Positions 17,033 through 26,113 of a stretch of 64,000 nucleotides of DNA are shown piece by piece. The notes under the pieces are model-generated. The model was not told where the DNA came from, ran no database searches, and saw only the letters and a list, made by a program, of their open reading frames with translations. The stretch is from contig NZ_CP110001.1 in NCBI RefSeq assembly GCF_025947185.1, positions 558,001 through 622,000 on the forward strand, in the 5' to 3' direction. This DNA comes from Flavobacterium sp. N2038 (GTDB lineage: Bacteria > Bacteroidota > Bacteroidia > Flavobacteriales > Flavobacteriaceae). The position numbers and the translations under genes are program-made. Position 1 is the stretch's first letter. The number at the start of each line of letters is the position of its first letter.

Positions 17033-18214
17033 TTAAATGATTGCATTTTCTTCTTCATGTCCGTGATGATCATCATGATGATGATCCTGAACTGCCATAC
17101 CAATAAACAATGATGATAACATTGTAAAGATAAATGCCTGTAAGAATGCAACTAAAATTTCAATAACAGAGATAAACAAAGTCAATCCAAATGAAATTGG
17201 TAAATCTGCCGCTAAATTTTTTCCAACGAAAATCATTCCGATCAAACTCATAACTACTACGTGACCTGCAGTAATATTTGCGTACAAACGAATTAATAAT
17301 GCGAATGGTTTTGTTAATGTTCCTAAAATTTCAATTGGAGCTAAGATAATTTTCATTGGAACTGGTACTCCTGGCATCCAGAAAATGTGTCCCCAATAAT
17401 CTTTGTTTGCACTAAATTGTGTAATTAAGAAAGTAAATGCTGCTAAACAAACTGTGATAGCAATATTTCCTGTTACGTTAATTCCTAGCGGAGTCATTCC
17501 TAATAGGTTTAAAACCCAAACAAAGAAAAATACCGTTAATAAGTAACCCATATATTTACGATACTTTGTCTCTCCAATATTAGGGACCGCAATTTCATCT
17601 CTAATGAAAATTACAAGTGGCTCTAAAACTCTTCCAAATCCAGTTGGGATTGGTCCTTTTTTATATGACTTTGCTAAACCAGTAAACATAAAGAATAATA
17701 GTACTGCAACAAAAAGCATTGAAACAACATTTTTTGTAATAGAAAAATCTAAAGGTTTTTCGTTTTCCGGATGACCGTGTTCATTAAAAGTAATTGTTCC
17801 GGCAGCATCTGTTTTGTAAATTTTACCGTGAACTAATTTATAGAAGTTTCCATCAACTTCTGCAACTGTTTCACCGAAATGAAATTTTGAAGAAGAGAAA
17901 ACTTTTAAACCTCCGTCAATAAGTATAACTGGTAATGGAAAACCAAAGTGTTTGTTTTCTTTTTCATCCTGAAAGAAAACAAAATCGTGAGAATCTTGTA
18001 AGTGGTGATCAATAAAAGCATCCACTTTTGCTTTTGGATCAAGAGCAGTGTGCTCTCCTTCCGCAGGAGCATTATGTGAAATTACTTTCTCTTCATGAGC
18101 TGTTTCAGTTTGAACATGCGTTGAGTCATTCTCTGAGTTTGCAAAACTCATAATTGGTAGAGAAGCTACGAAAGCTGCAAGAATAAAGCTGAGTGGTTTG
18201 TTTGAAATCACCAT
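17033..18214 (-). CDS. atpB: ATP synthase Fo subunit a (with N-terminal periplasmic extension)
   Basis: A 393-residue a subunit, well above the ~270 of E. coli. Residues 1-25 look like a signal peptide, 26-160 form a His/Glu-rich hydrophilic domain, and the usual membrane part follows. The essential arginine is R309 in ALLIRLYANITAGH, which exchanges protons with the c ring. The C-terminus is His-rich (MAVQDHHHDDHHGHEEE). It is the first of the core atp genes, with a good TTG-N17-TACCTTTG promoter just upstream. An extended a subunit of this sort is common in Bacteroidota to my knowledge; the role of the extension is not established. Confidence 0.96.
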   Translation of the reverse strand: MVISNKPLSFILAAFVASLPIMSFANSENDSTHVQTETAHEEKVISHNAPAEGEHTALDPKAKVDAFIDHHLQDSHDFVFFQDEKENKHFGFPLPVILIDGGLKVFSSSKFHFGETVAEVDGNFYKLVHGKIYKTDAAGTITFNEHGHPENEKPLDFSITKNVVSMLFVAVLLFFMFTGLAKSYKKGPIPTGFGRVLEPLVIFIRDEIAVPNIGETKYRKYMGYLLTVFFFVWVLNLLGMTPLGINVTGNIAITVCLAAFTFLITQFSANKDYWGHIFWMPGVPVPMKIILAPIEILGTLTKPFALLIRLYANITAGHVVVMSLIGMIFVGKNLAADLPISFGLTLFISVIEILVAFLQAFIFTMLSSLFIGMAVQDHHHDDHHGHEEENAII

Positions 18215-18256
18215 ATCGTGGAAAATCTTATTTTTTTACGTTTCTAAAATTTGGTG

Positions 18257-18284
18257 CAAAGGTACATTTTTTATTAATATTCAA
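18257..18284 (-). promoter_or_regulatory. Promoter of the atpB-G operon
   Basis: On the minus strand TTG (18284-18282), a 17-base spacer and TACCTTTG (18264-18257) match the published Flavobacterium consensus TTG-N17-23-TAnnTTTG. The predicted start lies about 35-40 bases before the atpB ATG. Confidence 0.8.
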
Positions 18285-18332
18285 AAGGATATGAAAAATT
18301 ATTTTTGAACCTTGTTTTACATATTCGCGATT

Positions 18333-18725
18333 TTAACGCTTTTCATTTAATAATCGGACAGTTAAAAGCGTCTCAAATAACAAAAACAAAATAAATGTTA
18401 TAAAAAAACTGACTTTTTCTACAATGACTGTTTCGGACTTGTTTTCTAAAATTGGTCTCAAAATTAAATATCCTAATAACATTTGGGTAAAAGTTCCAAA
18501 TAAGAATACCATTCCAACGATTTGAAAATTCTTCTCTTTTACTATTAATAATATAAGGTATAAAAAGGCTGATAATCCGAAAAAAATTAAATACAGGAAT
18601 TCGATACTATAATAAAAGTTCCTGGTATTTATATCTAAAGCAAAAAAAGCTCCTTTATGCAAGGCATAGGCAGATAAAGCAAAAATAAATAACGATAAAA
18701 CGGGTTTGTAATTTTTTAATAGCAT
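18333..18725 (-). CDS. Small four-helix membrane protein (DUF6168-like)
   Basis: A 130-residue protein with four predicted membrane helices and almost no soluble part (KNYKPVLSLFIFALSAYALH, then LYLIFFGLSAFLYLILLIV, and two more). I start it at the ATG at 18725; the longer frame opens with a TTG that overlaps a promoter-like sequence. It lies between atpZ and atpB, a place where flavobacteria commonly carry a protein I recall as DUF6168. Location suggests help with ATP synthase Fo assembly, like AtpI, but there is no direct evidence. Confidence 0.75.
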   Translation of the reverse strand: MLLKNYKPVLSLFIFALSAYALHKGAFFALDINTRNFYYSIEFLYLIFFGLSAFLYLILLIVKEKNFQIVGMVFLFGTFTQMLLGYLILRPILENKSETVIVEKVSFFITFILFLLFETLLTVRLLNEKR

Positions 18726-18783
18726 ATAAGATAATTTTATGCAAAGATGCAACTTTTATCTAAAGCTCTTATAAATGAAAAAA

Positions 18784-19005
18784 TTACTTATTAATATCGT
18801 TAACCTGGCGAATAACATTATATAATGCAAGGCCAACACCGGCCATTACAAAAATTGTATTGTAATAAACTTTTGGGCTTGGATGATTCTCATCAAGCCA
18901 GGTTCCGAAATAAGAAAATAAAAAGATGATAACTCCCATTTGAAAGGGAATATTAATGAGCGCAAGCCATTTATTTCTTTTATTATTTTTCGGTTCCTTT
19001 TCCAT
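18784..19005 (-). CDS. atpZ: AtpZ/AtpI-type Fo accessory protein
   Basis: A 73-residue protein with two membrane helices separated by a short loop (LALINIPFQMGVIIFLFSYF and YNTIFVMAGVGLALYNVIRQ). The first helix with its QMG and the WLDE segment match the AtpZ/AtpI family, which assists c-ring assembly or Mg2+ supply for the ATP synthase. It begins 9 bases after the bactofilin gene and precedes the atp genes, which supports the assignment. Confidence 0.85.
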   Translation of the reverse strand: MEKEPKNNKRNKWLALINIPFQMGVIIFLFSYFGTWLDENHPSPKVYYNTIFVMAGVGLALYNVIRQVNDINK

Positions 19006-19014
19006 CTTCTAACA

Positions 19015-19383
19015 TTATAACCTGATTAGAATTTGATAACATAGTACAAGTTGCTGTGAAATCTGCCCCGGTTCTATTGAAAGTTTCCCAACAGCTATAT
19101 CTCCATGAATACGCGCTGTAGACTTTATATTAAGGACTTCTAAAACTTTTAATTTTCCTTGAAATTCTCCTTCAATATCAGCATTATGACAAATTATCTC
19201 CCCTTTTATAATGCCCGAAGCTCCAATTACCAGTTTTCCCTGTGAAGTGAAATTACCAATTAATTCTCCATCTAATCTAAAATCGGCTTTGGAAACAATA
19301 TCTCCAACAATCGAAGTTCCTTCAACAATTCTGTTGGTTTTTCCTAAAAGTTCTGTACCGTTTTTTTTAACTTTATCAAACAT
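19015..19383 (-). CDS. Bactofilin (polymer-forming cytoskeletal protein)
   Basis: A 122-residue bactofilin, a right-handed beta-helix protein that self-assembles into filaments on the inner membrane. The repeating short strands are visible from residue 22 (NRIVEGTSIVGDIVSKADFR, LDGELIGNFTSQGKLVIGAS, GIIKGEIICHNADIEGEFQG). The gene starts 3 bases after the sprE stop, so it is probably translated together with this type IX secretion component. Bactofilins scaffold envelope machines elsewhere, so a link to the motility/secretion machine is plausible but not shown. Confidence 0.9.
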   Translation of the reverse strand: MFDKVKKNGTELLGKTNRIVEGTSIVGDIVSKADFRLDGELIGNFTSQGKLVIGASGIIKGEIICHNADIEGEFQGKLKVLEVLNIKSTARIHGDIAVGKLSIEPGQISQQLVLCYQILIRL

Positions 19384-19386
19384 TAT

Positions 19387-21996
19387 TTATGGGGTTTTGG
19401 GGGCTAAATAAGCATCAAGATTTTTTTTAATTTGTATTACCTTATAGTTATCACTTGATATAATAACCGAAGGATTTGAGATTTTATATTTTTTATCATC
19501 TCTAAAAACACCTGAAATATCTCTGGCATAAGCCTCAGATTTTAAACCATGAATAACTACAAAACTTTCTGTTTTATTGTATTTATCAATAGAAGTTGTT
19601 AATCTTTCGAAATTTTCAACTAATAAAAAGACCCTGATTGCCTCTTGGATTTTTTTGATTGTTTTGGTATCATTATTAGCAACAGGATATAAAATTTTCC
19701 AGTTTTTGGTGTCAACGGTTGTGAAATCAAGTTTTTCTAAGGTTGGAATTTCTTTTTCCAAAATTTCACGGGCACTCTTACCTTCTTCACTATTTGGGTA
19801 ATTATCTGCCACTGTTTCCAGTCCTTTTTTGTACGCTGCTAAACCATTTACTTTACCTAAAGTATTAGCTTTCAGCAATTCATACTTAGAAATAATATCT
19901 TCACCAGCATACTGGTTAATTAAGTTATCAATATTATTTAAGACTTCATCAAACTGTTCATTTTCAAATAATTTATACCACTTTTGATATTCCTTATCTG
20001 CAGATGCCAAATCTTCTGTGTTGGTATTATTTAAAATCAGCGCATACCTTGAATTTGGATAATTAGCTGTTATATCCGACTTTATTTTTTCGGCCTTTGC
20101 CGGATTTGTAATCTGATATATTTTATACAAATTATACATTGACGGCAAAATCAGTTTCTCTTCAGGATTATTACGCAATAACTGTTCAAGTTTATCACTG
20201 GCTAAATTATACTCTTTAAATTTTTCTTTATAAATAAGTCCTAATTGATAATAGGCAAAATTGCGTTCTTTACCAATACTATCCATTGCAATCTGACTTG
20301 TTGGAAGTTGTTTTTCGTAAAAAGCGGTTGTATATTTTTCTATAACAACTGTATCTTTTAGTTTATTTGCTGCTTCTTCGTTTATACTATCATTGCGCAT
20401 CGCAGCATCATTGGCAGATTTTATTGCAGATAATCTCCAGTTCCCTCCAAGATTTCGATTACCCCACATTTTTCTAAATTGAAGTTTCCCGTATGCAACG
20501 GTACTTGGATTGTAAAAATAAAATGTGCTCGCTGCATCATTTCCTGATGGTGGATTAAGTGCTCCCGGAATTACATCACTTTTTCCAAGCGATTGTGGGT
20601 TTACAGCCGTTGGTGTGGTACCTGTATTTGTATTACGCTCAATGTTTGCAAGTTTCTCTTTTTCTTTTTCTTCAAAAATTCGTTTTGCTTCATCTTTCTG
20701 TTTAAGTTCAGCTATATAATTTTCAAAATATACTTTTCTTTCTTCTTCAGGTAAGCCTTTAACTTTAATTATACTGTCGTTGCGTTTCGCAATTCCTTCG
20801 TATTTAATTACATTATCTAAATTTTTTCGGTTTTTTTCTATGGTTGCAAACTCTCTTGTTTTTGGATCCAGTTTTACTAATGTACTGTCATAGTATTTAG
20901 CAGCCATTGTATAATCTGTATTTTTAAAATACATGTTTCCAATATTTCGATAAGTAGATGCTACTAAATAAGGATCTTTAGATTTTTCGTGCAATGATCT
21001 GTTATAAAATTCAAAAGCATTATCCTGTTCTTTGTTTTTATCAAAAAAAACAGCTATTTCATAAAAAAGAATGTCATAATATGGTCGGTTTTCACGATCG
21101 TTAACCAGTTTATTGTAAGTTTCAACAAACATATCGTGATCTCCATGTTCATAATCAAACATCTGTGCTTTTTTGGCATATGCCTGCATCATATATTTTC
21201 GATCCATTTTTCGATTCATATCGATTACGGCATTATAAAAATATATGGCACTGTCTCTTGCTCCAACTTCCTGATACAATTGTCCTAAAATAAAACGGTA
21301 CCTAGCGCGCTGATCATTTATCTTCGTGAATTTTTCTGCAATTCTAAGTTTTGCAACAGCGCTGTCTCTTTGTTCTAAATTTAAAAAAGCTTCTGCCAAT
21401 AAAGCATTGGCATCTGAAAAAGTCTGTTTATCCAGATCGGTTTTTTTTAATAATAGATTAATATTTTTTACAACAATGGCATCATTTCCTAAACGCATAT
21501 TGGTTTTTTCACGCCAGATTTTTGCTGTATAAATATTACTGCTGTTAGGGTATTTGTATAAGATATAATTGAATGCTTCAAGGGCAGGAATAAAACGCTG
21601 ATCATAATATCTGGCTTTTCCAAGCATCAGATAAGCTTCGTCTATCTGATAGTTTTTTTCTCTTCCGCCAATATTCATGGAGTGCTTCTGAATTGCTTTT
21701 GTAGCTTTAGTTTCGGCTAATTCAAAATCAGGATTTTTTGTTTTTTCTCCCTCAGAAAAATTTTCATCAAATTGCATTTTTTCAATTGGAAGCAGTTTCC
21801 AAAAATTATCCTGATTATTGGCCTGAATGGATTTTAGACCTTTATCTAATCCTATTCCTCCATTGTACAAAATGTTATACTTTGTACTCAGTGCATGAGA
21901 ATTTCTGGACAAAAAGGTGTTTTTCTTGGTAGAGCATGCTATCAAAAAGATCGAAAAAACAAGAAAAAAACTATATATATGAGTATTCTTTTTCAA
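19387..21996 (-). CDS. sprE: Gliding motility / type IX secretion lipoprotein SprE (PorW)
   Basis: An 869-residue lipoprotein with a signal ending in the lipobox LIAC (Cys21), then TPR units through most of its length (YLMLGKARYYDQRFIPALEA, IYKEKFKEYNLASDKLEQLL). N-terminal STKYNILYNGG and overall length match what I know of Flavobacterium SprE and Porphyromonas PorW. These are periplasmic/outer-membrane-associated parts of the type IX secretion system, which exports adhesins such as SprB for gliding. It heads a run continuing into bactofilin, atpZ and atp genes. A mid-protein low-complexity stretch (about 430-490, rich in Thr, Asn, Pro) separates two TPR blocks. Confidence 0.88.
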   Translation of the reverse strand: MKKNTHIYSFFLVFSIFLIACSTKKNTFLSRNSHALSTKYNILYNGGIGLDKGLKSIQANNQDNFWKLLPIEKMQFDENFSEGEKTKNPDFELAETKATKAIQKHSMNIGGREKNYQIDEAYLMLGKARYYDQRFIPALEAFNYILYKYPNSSNIYTAKIWREKTNMRLGNDAIVVKNINLLLKKTDLDKQTFSDANALLAEAFLNLEQRDSAVAKLRIAEKFTKINDQRARYRFILGQLYQEVGARDSAIYFYNAVIDMNRKMDRKYMMQAYAKKAQMFDYEHGDHDMFVETYNKLVNDRENRPYYDILFYEIAVFFDKNKEQDNAFEFYNRSLHEKSKDPYLVASTYRNIGNMYFKNTDYTMAAKYYDSTLVKLDPKTREFATIEKNRKNLDNVIKYEGIAKRNDSIIKVKGLPEEERKVYFENYIAELKQKDEAKRIFEEKEKEKLANIERNTNTGTTPTAVNPQSLGKSDVIPGALNPPSGNDAASTFYFYNPSTVAYGKLQFRKMWGNRNLGGNWRLSAIKSANDAAMRNDSINEEAANKLKDTVVIEKYTTAFYEKQLPTSQIAMDSIGKERNFAYYQLGLIYKEKFKEYNLASDKLEQLLRNNPEEKLILPSMYNLYKIYQITNPAKAEKIKSDITANYPNSRYALILNNTNTEDLASADKEYQKWYKLFENEQFDEVLNNIDNLINQYAGEDIISKYELLKANTLGKVNGLAAYKKGLETVADNYPNSEEGKSAREILEKEIPTLEKLDFTTVDTKNWKILYPVANNDTKTIKKIQEAIRVFLLVENFERLTTSIDKYNKTESFVVIHGLKSEAYARDISGVFRDDKKYKISNPSVIISSDNYKVIQIKKNLDAYLAPKTP

Positions 21997-22083
21997 TAGA
22001 ACAGATTTTAAAGCATTAACTTCTAAAAAACAATTTTAGTATAATGACTCGTAAAAATACGCTTCTTTTTGAAATATAGAAAT

Positions 22084-22779
22084 TTAAACTGCAAAAAACG
22101 ATTCCAGTTCTTGTAAGGTTTCTTTTGAGGTTTGAATATCTTTTACAATTTCGCCTTTATTAAGGGCAACTATTCGATCGCATACCTCGACTGTATGCTG
22201 TAAATCGTGACTTGAAACTAAAATTGTAACGTTTGGATCATCTGCCAGTTCTTTGATAATTTTCTTTAGACGACTTACTGTTGTTGGATCTAAATTGGCA
22301 AATGGTTCATCTAATATTACTACTTGCGGATTACCAATTAATGTTGCAATAATCCCTACTTTTTTCTGATTACCTTTGGATAAATCACGCAAATATTTTT
22401 TATTTTTTAAAATCTCACCATTAAAAAACTCTTCATATTTAGCTAATAAAACATCAATATCTGCTTTATTTTGATGGCGCAAATCTCCAATAAAATAGAA
22501 ATATTCCTCTGGTGTTAAATACCCAATAAGAAAACTTTCGTCTAAAAATGAACCCGTAAAAGATTTCCAGTTTTCGCTTGTATTTACCTCTATATCATGG
22601 CTTTTAATATTTCCTGTTGTGGGTTGAATCAGATCTAAAAGTAAACTAAAAAAAGTTGTTTTGCCTGCTCCGTTATTTCCCACCAATCCAAAACTTTGCC
22701 CTTTTGGAATTTCGAGATTACTAATGTTTAATACCGTTGTTTCGTTATATTTTTTTGAAAGCTGATTTACTTGTATCAT
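22084..22779 (-). CDS. ABC transporter ATP-binding protein
   Basis: A 231-residue ABC ATPase: Walker A GNNGAGKTT (34-42), signature LSKGNQKK (133-140), Walker B VVILDEPF (153-160) and H-loop SSHD near 190. The signature with KGN in place of GGQ is typical of exporters of the CcmA/DrrA type. It pairs with the DUF5687 membrane protein encoded just upstream on the same strand. The transported substrate is unknown. Confidence 0.92.
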   Translation of the reverse strand: MIQVNQLSKKYNETTVLNISNLEIPKGQSFGLVGNNGAGKTTFFSLLLDLIQPTTGNIKSHDIEVNTSENWKSFTGSFLDESFLIGYLTPEEYFYFIGDLRHQNKADIDVLLAKYEEFFNGEILKNKKYLRDLSKGNQKKVGIIATLIGNPQVVILDEPFANLDPTTVSRLKKIIKELADDPNVTILVSSHDLQHTVEVCDRIVALNKGEIVKDIQTSKETLQELESFFAV

Positions 22780-22789
22780 TTTCTTGTCA

Positions 22790-22886
22790 TTTAATTGTTG
22801 ATTTGTTTAATCGTTAATTTGATTTTTTTATTGATGTAAAAAATCATCTAATGATCAAATTGGCACATTTTCTAATTATCTAATTA
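22790..22886. repeat. AT-rich intergenic repeat between ABC ATPase and permease genes
   Basis: The part at 22863-22885 (CACATTTTCTAATTATCTAA) repeats 21 bases of the atpA-atpG spacer. The rest is a low-complexity mix of ATTTG, GTTAAT and ATTGAT units. Confidence 0.7.
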
Positions 22887-24344
22887 ACTCTTTTGTTTGT
22901 AAGCACTTATTGTCCGGTATTTTTCCTTTTTATATATTTTTTCAATTAATGAAAAAACTTTGTCTTTAAAAATAAACCCCAAAACACCTGCTATTGCAAC
23001 TAATGCAAGTCCAAGATTTTTGTTATCAAAATAAAGACCTATTCCATAAAGCGCTAAAGGGAGGAAAACTTTTGGAAGCGATAATAACATTGCATTTACG
23101 TTAAATGCTTTTTTATCACCAAAAGCACCACCGGCGTTGCTTAAATCGATTGGAGTTTTTGTAAATGCTCCGCCCAAAAGAACTAAATGAGAGTTAACCC
23201 CAATATTGTAAATGGCTCCAACAACAATAGTTAAATAAACTTCCCAACCATAAAAGAGATAAAACGAAGCTAAAATTGTTGAAATAACTGTACCAATCAC
23301 AATCAGCCACCATTTTGAAGTAATGTAACCACGATACGGAATATTCTGAGTCATCATAAGCTGGTAATAGGAACTGTCCCAGCTAGGTACAAACTGACCA
23401 AAGACAAACAAAAAACCTCCGGAAACAAAAATTCCGGCAAAAATCTGCATCGCAACTGGCTGATGTGTGTTTCCAAAAAAGATCAATCCGTAGAACAGAA
23501 AAACAATACTCATTACAACTGTGGTTTTTGATCTTTTATTTCTCTTAATTAACTTAATATCATTTTTAAGAAAAGTTCCCAAAGTCCCAAACTGATTTAA
23601 CCATGAAAAGTTTTCTGTTGCCGCAACATCCTGTTTTACAGAAAGTCCAGCGTCTAAAAATAAATTACTTTTTAAGTATTTAAAACTAAAAACGTATAAT
23701 ATAATTAACACAAAAACCGGAATCAAAAATAACCCTTTGCTATTGTAAAGTCCGTAGAAAAATGGTGTTGAAAAAGCAGTAATATCAAATAGCTTGTAAT
23801 ATTGTGCTGCTCCAAAAGCAATTGCAAATCCAACAAAAACAACAAATAATTTATCAATATTACTTAAAATAATATTCAAAAAGTTATTAATATATATTAA
23901 AGCAAAAATTGCTAAAAACCAGAAAATAATTCCAAACACATCATATCCTTCTAAAACAAGAACAATTGAAAAAGGAATAAAGAAAAGTCCATGAATCCAA
24001 TTAAAAAACGACAACATTGTTTTGCCTAAAGAAAAATGTACGATGGTCGGTTTTTTAAACGGTAAAATCAATAATGGTTTAATATTTAAAACTGGTATCG
24101 ATTGTAATAACAATCTAATTACCAAATCAAGGACAAAATAATAGATTAAAAATTTGCTGACTGTTACAAGCGGCTCAAGTTTCATATCTTTTAAAATATA
24201 AAATGCGCCAACACCCATTCCGACAAAAATCAATGAAAAATATAATGCTATGAAACCTATTAAGATCTTCATTGCCAAATTTTTACCAAACGATGCAGAT
24301 CTTGAAAAGGCCTTCCATTCGAGATAAATAAACTTCTTAATCAT
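22884..24344 (-). CDS. DUF5687-type ABC exporter permease
   Basis: A 486-residue integral membrane protein with about 11-12 helices and no ATPase motif. The start MIKKFIYLEWKAFSRSASFG is characteristic of the DUF5687 family of Bacteroidota, which I take to be ABC-2-like permeases. It lies 104 bases upstream of the ATP-binding gene on the same strand, separated by a repeat element. Together they should form an exporter. No substrate clue is visible. Confidence 0.82.
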   Translation of the reverse strand: MIKKFIYLEWKAFSRSASFGKNLAMKILIGFIALYFSLIFVGMGVGAFYILKDMKLEPLVTVSKFLIYYFVLDLVIRLLLQSIPVLNIKPLLILPFKKPTIVHFSLGKTMLSFFNWIHGLFFIPFSIVLVLEGYDVFGIIFWFLAIFALIYINNFLNIILSNIDKLFVVFVGFAIAFGAAQYYKLFDITAFSTPFFYGLYNSKGLFLIPVFVLIILYVFSFKYLKSNLFLDAGLSVKQDVAATENFSWLNQFGTLGTFLKNDIKLIKRNKRSKTTVVMSIVFLFYGLIFFGNTHQPVAMQIFAGIFVSGGFLFVFGQFVPSWDSSYYQLMMTQNIPYRGYITSKWWLIVIGTVISTILASFYLFYGWEVYLTIVVGAIYNIGVNSHLVLLGGAFTKTPIDLSNAGGAFGDKKAFNVNAMLLSLPKVFLPLALYGIGLYFDNKNLGLALVAIAGVLGFIFKDKVFSLIEKIYKKEKYRTISAYKQKS

Positions 24345-24449
24345 GGTTATTTTTGGTTATTATTTTCTAGTAAGAGATCAAATGTAGGAAAACGTTACAA
24401 AAAAAGTTAAAAAAAATATTTAAGTAAGGATGAATTACTAAGTGTTTGC

Positions 24450-24457
24450 TATTTTTG
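24450..24457 (+). promoter_or_regulatory. -7 element of the reductase gene
   Basis: TATTTTTG lies 15 bases before the ATG, matching TAnnTTTG. The mRNA leader would be very short. Confidence 0.55.
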
Positions 24458-24472
24458 CAAAAAAAATAAACT

Positions 24473-25525
24473 ATGCCTTCATTCTTAAAACTTATAATTA
24501 AAGAGGTAAAACGCGAAACTGCTGCTGCAGTTTCTGTGCTTTTTAATGTTCCTGAAGAACTTAAATCAGACTATAAATTTATAGCCGGTCAATATATAAA
24601 TTTAAAACTAACTCTTGATAATCAAGAAATTCGTCGTGCTTATTCTATATGTTCTTCACCAGAAAGCGGAGAATTAAGAATTGCTGTAAAAGCCGTAAAA
24701 AATGGTTTGTTCTCTCAATTTGCAAATACCAAACTAAAAGCCGGAGATGTTCTTGAAGTAGGTCATCCTGAAGGTAAATTTACTTTTGAACCCGATCCTG
24801 AAAGACAAAGAAACTATGCGGCTTTTGTTGCAGGAAGCGGAATTACGCCCGTTCTTTCTATTTTAAAATCGGTTTTAAAAAATGAACCTAAAAGCTCATT
24901 TGTATTAGTTTACGGGAATAAAACTCCGGAAGAAACTATTTTCCACCAGGAATTGCACGATTTACAGTTGCAATATGTTGGTCGTTTCTTTGTACATTAC
25001 GTTTATAGTCAAACTAAAGCAGAAAATGCTTTATTTGGAAGAATCGACAAATCTGCAGTGAATTTTGTTTTGAACAACAAACACAAAGAACTTCAGTTTG
25101 ATAAGTTTTACTTATGCGGTCCGGAAGAAATGATCAACACAGTCTCTGATATTCTGAAAGAGAAAAATGTAAAAGAATCTGCTATTAAATTTGAACTTTT
25201 TACATCTTCTACACAAGAAAACGTTATTCACGGTTCTCAGGACGGACACACAAAAATTACAATTTTAGTTGATGATGAAGAGACTACTTTTGAAATGTCT
25301 AAAAAACAAACTATTCTTGATGCAGCACTAAAACAAGGCGTTGACGCTCCTTATTCTTGTCAAGGAGGAATCTGTAGCAGCTGTTTAGGACGTGTTACAA
25401 AAGGAAGTGCAGAGATGACAAAAAATTCTATTTTAACAGATGGTGAAATTGCTGAAGGCTTAATTTTAACTTGTCAGGCACACCCAACATCAGAAACTAT
25501 TTATGTTGATTACGACGATGTTTAG
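24473..25525 (+). CDS. Flavin reductase with C-terminal 2Fe-2S ferredoxin domain (PaaE-like)
   Basis: A 350-residue three-domain oxidoreductase that would move electrons from NAD(P)H through FAD to a 2Fe-2S cluster. The FAD motif is RRAYSIC (54-60), the nucleotide-binding part has GSGITP (121-126) and CGPEEM (215-220), and plant-type cluster cysteines are C296, C301, C304 and C334. Layout is that of PaaE/PaaK and related hydroxylase reductases. No oxygenase gene is adjacent, so it may supply several partners. It is a single-gene unit with its own -7 element and a hairpin terminator. Confidence 0.9.
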   Translation: MPSFLKLIIKEVKRETAAAVSVLFNVPEELKSDYKFIAGQYINLKLTLDNQEIRRAYSICSSPESGELRIAVKAVKNGLFSQFANTKLKAGDVLEVGHPEGKFTFEPDPERQRNYAAFVAGSGITPVLSILKSVLKNEPKSSFVLVYGNKTPEETIFHQELHDLQLQYVGRFFVHYVYSQTKAENALFGRIDKSAVNFVLNNKHKELQFDKFYLCGPEEMINTVSDILKEKNVKESAIKFELFTSSTQENVIHGSQDGHTKITILVDDEETTFEMSKKQTILDAALKQGVDAPYSCQGGICSSCLGRVTKGSAEMTKNSILTDGEIAEGLILTCQAHPTSETIYVDYDDV

Positions 25526-25544
25526 TCTGTAAAATTCCAATATC

Positions 25545-25592
25545 AAAAATTCCAAATTCCAATTTTACAATTGGGGTTTGGAATTTTTTGTT
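25545..25592 (+). terminator. Long hairpin terminator after the reductase gene
   Basis: Arms of about 20 bases (AAAAATTCCAAATTCCAATT and its near-complement with two G-T wobbles) end in TTTTTT. It belongs to a repeat family built on TTGGAATTT, also seen near 25.63 and 48.08 kb. Confidence 0.75.
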
Positions 25593-25657
25593 TAATTTTT
25601 ACTCACAATCTTTGTCAAATTGGAATTTGGGATTTAAAAATTGAAAATTAATTGTTT

Positions 25658-25966
25658 ATGAAATCAGTACGAGAAATTTTTAGAAATAAAGAATATCTTC
25701 TGGATGAGCCGGAAGTTATCAAACTTGTTGATTATTGCGAAGAATTGCAAGACGAGATTGTAGAATTCAAATTTCAGAAAACCAACAACAAAGAATTTGC
25801 CATGCTCGATATGCTTAAAGAAGTTATAAAAGGATGCAATGCTATTGAAAAAGAGCAAATGGAATTTGAAAGATTTGGTTATGAAGCACCTGACTATAAA
25901 GCAACGATTTCAAATCTTAAAAATTATATTTACAGCAGATGTAGGGAAGAGAAAATTTGGTTATAA
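25658..25966 (+). CDS. Small conserved-looking hypothetical protein
   Basis: A 102-residue soluble acidic protein, mostly helical, with no signal or membrane segment. I start it at the ATG at 25658 (MKSVREIFRNKEYLLDEPEV). The central stretch EFAMLDMLKEVIKGCNAIEK and the ending KNYIYSRCREEKIWL show two cysteines but no metal-binding pattern. I do not recognise a family. It stands between the reductase gene and another small hypothetical gene, each with its own intergenic gap. Confidence 0.7.
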   Translation: MKSVREIFRNKEYLLDEPEVIKLVDYCEELQDEIVEFKFQKTNNKEFAMLDMLKEVIKGCNAIEKEQMEFERFGYEAPDYKATISNLKNYIYSRCREEKIWL

Positions 25967-26113
25967 TTGAAATTACAAAAAAAGCGATTTTTTATTAAAA
26001 TATTGCTGAATTTTCATTATATTAGAGGTGAAATTAAAGTAATCGCAATCTCATAACCTGAGGATTTGTAGAGCTAAATCAAATTTGTCAATACATTTAA
26101 AACTTTAAATATC

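Noticed and set aside
13111..18214. Deletion of atpD/atpC from the atp operon
   Set aside because: Bacteroidota commonly carry beta and epsilon genes at a separate locus, and the operon ends cleanly in a terminator.
24473..25525. Phenylacetate degradation gene cluster (paaE)
   Set aside because: Only the reductase-like protein is present; no paaABCD genes nearby, and the CapK-like gene at 31.7 kb belongs to a different context.
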